Virus record (IMG/VR): IMGVR_UViG_3300025536_000186
Location: 1-36,678 of that record
From: a virus
Length of the DNA stretch: 36,678 nucleotides
Reading direction: 5' to 3' (one strand)
Part shown: one piece after another, positions 30,884-36,678 of the stretch
Position numbering within the stretch: the stretch's first letter is position 1
How the letters are laid out: the number at the start of each line of letters is the position of its first letter
Made by a program: the position numbers and the translations under genes
Notes under the pieces: generated by a model
The model's database searches: none
What the model saw: the letters and a program-made list of their open reading frames with translations, nothing else
What the model was told of the DNA's origin: nothing

Positions 30884-31320
30884 CGCATTGGTCTGAACGA
30901 TACCTCGGCTTGCCATACGCCAAGGGCGGCGACGATCCATCGGGCTTCAATTGCTGGGGCTTCTTCCGCCACGTCGAGCGCGAGCAGTTCGGCATCGCGG
31001 CCCCGGAGATCGCCCAGCCGGAGAAGCTTTCGAAGCTGCTTCGAAAGGTGCCCGCAGCTGCCGCAGCGTTGGGGTGGGAAGCCGTCGTGACGCCGCGATC
31101 AGGCGACGCCGTGTTGATGGCGCACTGGACGCATCCCAGCCACGTCGGCGTCTGGGTCGACGACGTCGACGGCGGGTCGGTGCTTCACTGCATCAATGGC
31201 GCAGGCTCGGTGCTGCATTCGCGCATGCATCTTCTCGTGGCCAAGTGGCGGATCATCACCTTCTACCGGCCGATCGACATGCCGGCGGTGCCTGCCCTGG
31301 TGGTGCCCGGCCATGGGTAA
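30880..31320 (+). CDS. NlpC/P60-family tail peptidase (lambda K-like)
   Basis: The 146-residue protein starts at 30880. It has the catalytic Cys25 in SGFNCWGFFR and His88 in HPSHVGVWVD, with a third polar residue likely His103 (VLHCING). This is the papain-like NlpC/P60 triad pattern of tail proteins that cut peptidoglycan peptides during entry or assembly. Position between DUF1833 and the J-like gene matches lambda K. It overlaps the next gene by 8 bases. Confidence 0.87.
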   Translation: MTHWSERYLGLPYAKGGDDPSGFNCWGFFRHVEREQFGIAAPEIAQPEKLSKLLRKVPAAAAALGWEAVVTPRSGDAVLMAHWTHPSHVGVWVDDVDGGSVLHCINGAGSVLHSRMHLLVAKWRIITFYRPIDMPAVPALVVPGHG

Positions 31321-34300
31321 GGTCGTCCACTTCGACAATCCGTTCGATCCGCTGCAGCGGCGCGAGTATCGGCTCAAGAAGCCGGTGACGGTGCGTCGCG
31401 CGCTGCGCCAGCGTGGACTCCGTGGCCACACGTCGGTGCGCCGCATCGAGCGGCTGGGCAACCGGCGCGTCCGCGAGTTCAATCGCCCGACCACCTGCCT
31501 GCTCAATGGCCGGCCACTGCTGCGAGCTCAATGGAGCAAGACGGTCATCGGGCCGGAGGACGTCGTCACTTTCGCCACGCGCCTGCAGGGCGGCGGCAAG
31601 GGCGGCGGTGCGGTACTGGGCATCGTGCTGGCCATCGCGATCGCGGTGGCGGCACCCTATCTAGCAGGGCTCTTAGCACCTGTTCTAGGCATCGCAATGA
31701 CGACCGCGGCCGGCGCAGTCACGCTCGGTGGCGCACTCCTAACCGCCGGGATCGGTGTCGTCCTGAGTGTGGCCGCCTCGGGCCTCATGTCGCTGTTCTC
31801 CGGACCGGCGCCGCCACCCAGCGCGGCAGCGTATGGCAGCAGTGCCGCCATGGGCGGCAACGGCGGCGCAACGGCGTCGCCCACCTTCTCGATCGGCGCG
31901 CAGGGCAACACGGCGCGCCTGGAGCAGGCGCAACCGGAGCTGATGGGCCGCCACGTCGTCTATCCCGACCTCGCGATGGCGCCCTATTCGCGCTATGTCG
32001 ACAACGAGCAGTATGTGCATTCGCTGCTGGTGCCGTCGCGCGGCTCGATCCTGATCGAGGACGAGGACAAGGACATCCGCATCGGCGACACGCCGATCTC
32101 TTCGTTTGAGGAGATCGACTGGGAGCAGATCGAGCCCGGCGAGCTGGGCGACCCGGAGATCTGCGACCCGCGCTTCCTGCCCTGCCGCGACCTTGCCACG
32201 GTACTGCTGCCGGATGCCGGCGAGGGCAGTCCCTGGAAGGGACCGTTCGCGGCCAACCCGGCCGGTACGCTGATCGATACCTTCGAGGTCGACCTGATCA
32301 CGCCGGGCGGCCTGTATAAGTACAACACCTCGGGCGGCTTCGACAGCAAGAGCATCACGGTGGTGATCGAAGCGCAGGAGATCGACGCCGAGGGCACGCC
32401 GGTGTCCGAAACCTGGGAGTCGATCGACACCGTGACCAAGACCGCCGCGACCCAGAAGGAGCAGCGCTCGACCGAGACCTATGAGCTTCCGTGGTCGGGG
32501 CGCTGGCAGGTGCGGCTGAAGCGCACCGACACCAAGGATGGCTCCGCCACCGCCCGCCACGACATCCAGTGGGTGGGATTGCGCGGCCGGCTGACGACGG
32601 AAAGGCGCTTCCCCGGCGTGACCACGATCGCAATGCGCATGAAGGCGACCGGCGATCTCAACAACCAGACCAGCCGCCGAGTCAACCTGATCGCCACGCG
32701 CCTGCTGCCGACGTGGGACTTCGAGGCCGAGACGATGACGGAGGAGCTGGTCGCCACGCGCTGTCCGTGCGACGGCTTCGTCCATATCGCCCGCACCTGG
32801 AACACAGACGACAAGATCGACCTCGCCGGGATCTATGCGAACAAGGAGCAGTTCGCCAACGACAACTGGACCTTCGACTTCGTGTGGGACCAGCCGATGC
32901 CGACCCGCGAGGCGCTGCAGCGGGTGGCGCGTGCCGTCGTGGGCGTCGAGGTCGAGCAGGGCAATAAGATCTGCCTGGTGCTGGATCGCGCCAACACCGC
33001 GCCGGCCATGGCCTTCACGCCGAGGAACATCCGCAAGGGCAGTTGGAAGAGCGACTACAAGATGGTCGACGACCAGACGGCCGACGGCGCCAGCGGCACC
33101 TACATCGACACCAACTCGTGGAAGCCGGTCACCGTCACTGAGGCGTTCGACGACAGTCCGCAGCTCAATGTCTCGAAGATCGGCACTGAGGGCATCACCT
33201 ACCGGCCGCAGCTGCGCGCCGTGCTGTGGAACCGGCTGCGCGGCAACCGCTACCGCCGCCGCGCCGCCCAGATCGGCACCGAGATGGAGGGGCTGACGCT
33301 GCTGTTCGGCGACACCATCGCCGTCGCCCACGACCTGCCGGCGTGGGGCCAGTATGCCGAGGTGCTGGCCTGGGACGCAGGCACGCGCACGCTGACGCTG
33401 GCCGAGCCGATGGTGTTCACCGACGGCGCCACGCATTACCTCGCCTTCCGGAGCAACACCGCGATGCAGGTTGGTCCCTTCATCGCGACGGCCGGCGCCT
33501 CGGCCGACAAGATCGTGGTCGGCGCCGGCGAGCTACCGGAGATCCTGACCGGCGGCGATCGCGAACGGACTTTTATCCAGTTCGGGCCGGGCGAGACCTA
33601 TGCCAAGCGGCTAAAAGTGATCGTGGTCGAGCCGCAGGATGAACGGACCTGCGACATCATCGCGGCCGACGACGATCCGCGCATGTATGAAGCGCTGCCG
33701 CCCGACGACGTGGTGCCGCCGGGCTCGCCGGTCGACCCGCTCACCGTCCACATCTCGGCCGACACCAACAACGTCAACCTGCGCACCGTTGCGAATGCCG
33801 CGGGCTACTCCGGCAATCCGGTGCAGGCCGTCACGATCATCATCGACGCCGGCGTTGTCGTGGGCTCGACGTCGGCTGCTTCAACGGCGTTGATCCGCGG
33901 CACCTGGCCGACCGGCGTGAAGCCGACGCTGGTCAACCTCGGCACGATCTCGGGCGCGCACGGCGCCGCCGCCAGCGCCGGCGGCCATGCGCTCGATTGC
34001 GCGTCGGGCATCATCACGGTCGACAACACCGGCGCGCTCATCCGCGGCGGCGGCGGCGGCGGCGGTCATGGCGGCGCGGGCGGCCGAGGCGGCGACGCCT
34101 CCTTCCTGTGGGACTCGGGCGAAGGTTCCCTGCAGACGGCGACGGCCGACGGCGGTCCCGGTGGTGGTGGCGGTGCGGGCGGTGCCGGCGGCGGCTTCGC
34201 GGGTGCCGGCGGCGCGCCGGGCACCGGCGGCAACTTCGTCTCGGCCGGTGGCGCCACGGCGACCGGCGGCACCGGCGGCGCGGGCGGCACGGGCGGCGCC

Positions 34301-34507
34301 GGCGGCGGCTACGGGACGCCCGGCGCGCCCGGCAACACCGGCGCGCCCGGCGGCACAGGCAGCACGGACGGCCTCATCGATCCCACGACGCCGCCGGGCG
34401 CGCCGGGCAGCGGCGGTGGCGGCGGCGGTGCCGCGGGCTACGCCGTCAAGGGCAATGCCAACATCACCTGGACGGGCACCGGCACGCGGACGGGGCCGAT
34501 CTCATGA
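31313..34507 (+). CDS. TipJ/J-type host-specificity tail tip protein with glycine-rich C-terminus
   Basis: The start at 31313 overlaps the NlpC stop; the frame is also open from 31196, but that part lies in the NlpC gene. The 1064-residue protein has a basic beta-grasp-like start (1-95), then a hydrophobic region (about 97-165), recalling lambda gpI fused ahead of J. Residues about 200-860 are the J-like hub. It includes FPGVTTIAMRMKATGDLN and NNQTSRRVNLIATRLLP. From about 911 to 1045 the chain is mostly Gly with Ala/Thr/Pro, ending in NITWTGTGTRTGPIS. The C-terminus probably contacts the host receptor. Confidence 0.87.
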   Translation: MGKVVHFDNPFDPLQRREYRLKKPVTVRRALRQRGLRGHTSVRRIERLGNRRVREFNRPTTCLLNGRPLLRAQWSKTVIGPEDVVTFATRLQGGGKGGGAVLGIVLAIAIAVAAPYLAGLLAPVLGIAMTTAAGAVTLGGALLTAGIGVVLSVAASGLMSLFSGPAPPPSAAAYGSSAAMGGNGGATASPTFSIGAQGNTARLEQAQPELMGRHVVYPDLAMAPYSRYVDNEQYVHSLLVPSRGSILIEDEDKDIRIGDTPISSFEEIDWEQIEPGELGDPEICDPRFLPCRDLATVLLPDAGEGSPWKGPFAANPAGTLIDTFEVDLITPGGLYKYNTSGGFDSKSITVVIEAQEIDAEGTPVSETWESIDTVTKTAATQKEQRSTETYELPWSGRWQVRLKRTDTKDGSATARHDIQWVGLRGRLTTERRFPGVTTIAMRMKATGDLNNQTSRRVNLIATRLLPTWDFEAETMTEELVATRCPCDGFVHIARTWNTDDKIDLAGIYANKEQFANDNWTFDFVWDQPMPTREALQRVARAVVGVEVEQGNKICLVLDRANTAPAMAFTPRNIRKGSWKSDYKMVDDQTADGASGTYIDTNSWKPVTVTEAFDDSPQLNVSKIGTEGITYRPQLRAVLWNRLRGNRYRRRAAQIGTEMEGLTLLFGDTIAVAHDLPAWGQYAEVLAWDAGTRTLTLAEPMVFTDGATHYLAFRSNTAMQVGPFIATAGASADKIVVGAGELPEILTGGDRERTFIQFGPGETYAKRLKVIVVEPQDERTCDIIAADDDPRMYEALPPDDVVPPGSPVDPLTVHISADTNNVNLRTVANAAGYSGNPVQAVTIIIDAGVVVGSTSAASTALIRGTWPTGVKPTLVNLGTISGAHGAAASAGGHALDCASGIITVDNTGALIRGGGGGGGHGGAGGRGGDASFLWDSGEGSLQTATADGGPGGGGGAGGAGGGFAGAGGAPGTGGNFVSAGGATATGGTGGAGGTGGAGGGYGTPGAPGNTGAPGGTGSTDGLIDPTTPPGAPGSGGGGGGAAGYAVKGNANITWTGTGTRTGPIS

Positions 34508-34517
34508 GGAGAGCAGC

Positions 34518-34901
34518 ATGACGCCCCATCGCCGCGGCGAGCCGATGACGTCGACCGACGAGCGTTGCATCCGGGCACTGAAGGATGTGCGAGGCATGAG
34601 CGCCAACGCCTCCCGCATCGCCGACACGCTGCTGGTGGCCGTCACACAGAAGCTGCCGATCACGGTGCGCCAGCGCCATGCGCTCTACGCGATCTGCTGG
34701 CGCTTCCGCCGCCAGATCCCGATGCCGCTGCAGGTGAAGGTGACGATCGCGCTGGCCGAGGCGAAGGCGGCGGGCGAGGAATTCCGGATGAACGAGCCGG
34801 AACCGATTCGCGCCTTCCGCTCGATCGACGGCGGCAAGGCGAAAGCAGCTGCCAACCCGCTCGACGATCTCTTCGCCACGTCGACGCCGGCGACGGCATG
34901 A
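34518..34901 (+). CDS. Unknown protein before the methyltransferase
   Basis: The start at 34518 has AGGAGAG before it. The 127-residue product is basic in its first half (ITVRQRHALYAICWRFRRQI, about 48-67), with an acidic/Ala tail. No zinc-binding Cys set is present, so it is not Mu Com. Similar proteins occur next to MT-A70 genes in other phages. Its stop overlaps the methyltransferase start (ATGA), so the two are coupled. Confidence 0.6.
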   Translation: MTPHRRGEPMTSTDERCIRALKDVRGMSANASRIADTLLVAVTQKLPITVRQRHALYAICWRFRRQIPMPLQVKVTIALAEAKAAGEEFRMNEPEPIRAFRSIDGGKAKAAANPLDDLFATSTPATA

Positions 34902-35494
34902 GCAGCTCGGCCGAGCTCGTGGCGCCGAAGGGAGGCTTCCGGGTGATCTATGCAGATCCGCCGTGGAAGTACGCCACGCGCGGCAAGCAGACCGTCGGCG
35001 CCTCGAGGCTGCCCGATCGGCACTACAAGACGATGCCCACGGCCGAGATCTGCGCGCTGCCGATCGGTGAGTTCGCGGCAAAGAACTGCTGGCTCTTCAT
35101 GTGGTCGACGTGGCCGCACATGCCCGCGGCGCTCCAGGTGATGAAGGCGTGGGGCTTCGAGTACTCCAGCATCGGCTTCTCCTGGATCAAGCTGCGGCGC
35201 AACCACGTCGGCGAGCTCATGACCAGGCGCAGCGTCCACATGCTCACCGGCTACACGACGAGGAAGAACACCGAGCCGTGCTTCCTCGGCCGACGCGGCG
35301 CTCCCAAGCGGAATCGGGCGGACATCCAGGAAGCCGTCTTCGCGCCGGTACGTGAGCACAGCCGCAAGCCCGACGAGGTGGCGCAGCGGATCGTGCGCTA
35401 TGCCAGCGGCCCTCGAGTCGAGCTCTTCGCGCGTCAGGCGCAGCCGGGTTTCGTCGGCTGGGGCGATGAGATTGGAAAGTTCGATGCCGCGTGA
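34898..35494 (+). CDS. MT-A70-family adenine DNA methyltransferase
   Basis: The 198-residue protein has the DPPW motif at residues 20-23 (VIYADPPWKY), a beta-class N6-adenine methyltransferase signature. LFMWSTWPHMPAALQVMKAW and GFSWIKLRRN follow, then HSRKPDE near the end, all typical of MT-A70 phage enzymes. It transfers methyl from S-adenosylmethionine to adenine, most likely on phage DNA to resist restriction. The place at the right end is that of Mu mom, which modifies adenine by another chemistry. No partner restriction gene is present. Confidence 0.9.
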   Translation: MSSSAELVAPKGGFRVIYADPPWKYATRGKQTVGASRLPDRHYKTMPTAEICALPIGEFAAKNCWLFMWSTWPHMPAALQVMKAWGFEYSSIGFSWIKLRRNHVGELMTRRSVHMLTGYTTRKNTEPCFLGRRGAPKRNRADIQEAVFAPVREHSRKPDEVAQRIVRYASGPRVELFARQAQPGFVGWGDEIGKFDAA

Positions 35495-35498
35495 TGCG

Positions 35499-36209
35499 TC
35501 AACGGCCGCCTTGGCTTGTGCGCCTGTTTTCCGGCCGGTAGCGAACGGCCTGCCGAGCAAGGCCGAGCCATTCGGCTTCCTCATCGACGACGAGTTCATC
35601 TATTGCGTTTTTCACGCGCTCGGTTGTCCAGAGACTGCTTTCGTCCCCGCCCCGGAGGATTCTAACCAAGTCTGCGACGAGGACCTGTCCAGGAAGATCC
35701 CGCAAGAGGCGACGGACGTCCCGAATCTGGGCGCCGTAGCGCACTTCGGCCATCACTTTCCAGGCGGCTCTCTGAAATGCTGCAAGCTCGTCTGTCGACC
35801 AGAAAGCGCTGTTAGAAATGGTGCCTCCGGGCACAAAATCGTCGGGCGGCGGGTCGACGTAGTCGTAGAACGATATCCTGGACCGAGTGGGGATGTGCTC
35901 GACCACGCTCCGGTCAAGCCTCCTGAGATCGCTGCGCGGGAAATGGTAGCCGTCCTGTCGATTGGTGGCATGGGGAATGACCTGCCTGAAGTATCCGCCC
36001 AGGCGCTGCCCCTCAGCCGATGCGTGGTCCAGAAGGGCGACAAGCCTCCGAAGGTGGTCCTGATCCGGTGCGTCATCGCCGGAAAGCCAATACCGGAGCT
36101 GGCGCGAGCTCACTCCGAGAGCCTTCGACAGCGGGCCTTGCCAATGTTCGCCGAAGAGCTGTCTGCCAGCGTCGCCAATACGATCGGGGGAAATGGCGGG
36201 ATTCGCCAT
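35499..36209 (-). CDS. HTH protein on the opposite strand, possible moron
   Basis: The start ATG at 36209 (read on the minus strand) has TGGAGG before it; an upstream extension to 36287 has no such site. The 236-residue protein has an HTH near the N-terminus (about 22-60: GPLSKALGVSSRQLRYWLSG, then a second helix with DHLRRLVALLDH). The rest has no family I recognise. The gene converges with the methyltransferase, leaving only 4 bases, and its DNA is visibly less GC-rich than the phage core, which suggests a later acquisition. It might be a lysogenic regulator or a host-altering gene. Confidence 0.65.
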   Translation of the reverse strand: MANPAISPDRIGDAGRQLFGEHWQGPLSKALGVSSRQLRYWLSGDDAPDQDHLRRLVALLDHASAEGQRLGGYFRQVIPHATNRQDGYHFPRSDLRRLDRSVVEHIPTRSRISFYDYVDPPPDDFVPGGTISNSAFWSTDELAAFQRAAWKVMAEVRYGAQIRDVRRLLRDLPGQVLVADLVRILRGGDESSLWTTERVKNAIDELVVDEEAEWLGLARQAVRYRPENRRTSQGGR

Positions 36210-36300
36210 GATTGAGCCTCCACATTTGGCCGGCGTCAGTGCCGCACCAATCACGAAAGTAGGTACTGGGCGACCAGATTGCAACACGCCCGGCCGGAAG

Positions 36301-36678
36301 CTATCGCGAGCTGTAGGGCTGGCCGTTCCATTCGCGTGGCAGGCGGACTTTCACGATGAAGCGGCGAAAGAGAAGGCTCAGCAGCTGGTCGCCGGCCGGC
36401 GCCTGCGGCAGCCGCAGCAGTTCGGTCTCCGGGTCGGTCGTCGTGTTGGCCAGGAACATCATGATCCGCGCCGACAGCAGGGCGCGCAGGGCGCGCGGCT
36501 CGGCCTCGAGGTTGAGGTCGATGTTGTCGGCGAGACGCCGGCAGAGATCATCGACCAGCTTGTTGTGGGCGAAGGCGAGCACCTGGCCGTCGACGGCGTG
36601 CACGAGCTCGTGTTTCCGGCGCCGCATGAAGGCATCGATTGCCTCGCCGGCGCGCTGGGCTTCGATCACGTAGTCCAT
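36301..36678 (-). CDS. Unknown minus-strand protein at the window edge
   Basis: The frame begins with ATG at the very last bases of the window (36676-36678) and stops at 36301-36303. Whether this ATG is the true start cannot be told. The 125-residue product is helical (AGEAIDAFMRRRKHELVHAV, LVDDLCRRLADNIDLN) and basic at the end. No family is recognised. It may be the last phage gene or a host gene; composition is closer to the phage core than to the neighbouring HTH gene. The 91-base gap before it shows no clear promoter or Mu-type end. Confidence 0.45.
   Translation of the reverse strand: MDYVIEAQRAGEAIDAFMRRRKHELVHAVDGQVLAFAHNKLVDDLCRRLADNIDLNLEAEPRALRALLSARIMMFLANTTTDPETELLRLPQAPAGDQLLSLLFRRFIVKVRLPREWNGQPYSSR

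Noticed and set aside
34045-34440. GGC-rich stretch as a microsatellite or non-coding repeat
   Set aside because: It is in frame in the J-like gene, and the gly-rich reading with a conserved end (NITWTGTGTR) explains it.
35494-36678. Mu-type right end/attR
   Set aside because: I looked for a terminal CA with repeated transposase sites and a target duplication but could not identify one without the left end.
1-36678. tRNA or rRNA genes
   Set aside because: No cloverleaf or rRNA-like sequence was seen on either strand by reading; a dedicated scan was not possible.

Overview
The window holds most of a Mu-type transposable phage or prophage, read almost entirely on the + strand. The DNA is strongly GC-rich, gene starts include ATG, GTG and TTG, and stop/start overlaps (ATGA, GTGA) are very common. 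The gene set (ParB-like gene in front of MuA/MuB, CCGxxDC secreted protein) points to an alphaproteobacterial host. This is inferred from gene content and composition; no host marker gene is present, so I do not name a genus. No repressor on the opposite strand, no attL and no clear Mu-type left end are visible, so the left end of the element lies outside the window.

Layout. 3-9663: early/middle operon with a ParB-like protein (cut by the window edge), two small DNA-binding-type proteins, MuA transposase, MuB ATPase, a stand-alone DnaA domain IV-like protein, Gam, GemA (gp16) and a Mor-like activator, plus small unknowns. 9673-9718: a late promoter. 9744-11352: lysis genes (secreted Cys protein, endolysin with a C-terminal membrane anchor, overlapping i- and o-spanins). 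11352-17880: a small membrane protein, DUF2730, gp26-like protein, DUF3486 small terminase, gp28 large terminase, gp29 portal and an F-like head protein with a C-terminal nuclease-like domain. 17881-18318: the only long non-coding stretch, with hairpins and a second late promoter. 18319-22728: gpI protease/scaffold with a nested Z start, decoration protein, major capsid, gp36 and G-type morphogenesis protein. 22725-34507: a non-contractile (siphovirus-type) tail: terminator, tube, chaperones G/GT joined by a -1 frameshift, tape measure, a repeat-containing fibre, DUF1833, NlpC/P60 and a TipJ/J-type host-specificity protein with a glycine-rich tip. 34518-35494: an unknown gene and an MT-A70 adenine methyltransferase at the place where Mu carries mom. 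35499-36678: two minus-strand genes, the first a less GC-rich HTH gene.

The strongest new observation is regulatory. A perfect 16-bp palindrome (CCCGACATATGTCGGG) occurs twice, in front of the lysis module and in front of the protease/scaffold gene. Both copies abut TTGGTT and are followed after exactly 18 bp by TAGCGT or TAGGTT. These are the positions of Mu Plys and PI, so this looks like a two-site late regulon, with the Mor-like protein at 8405-8845 the most likely activator.
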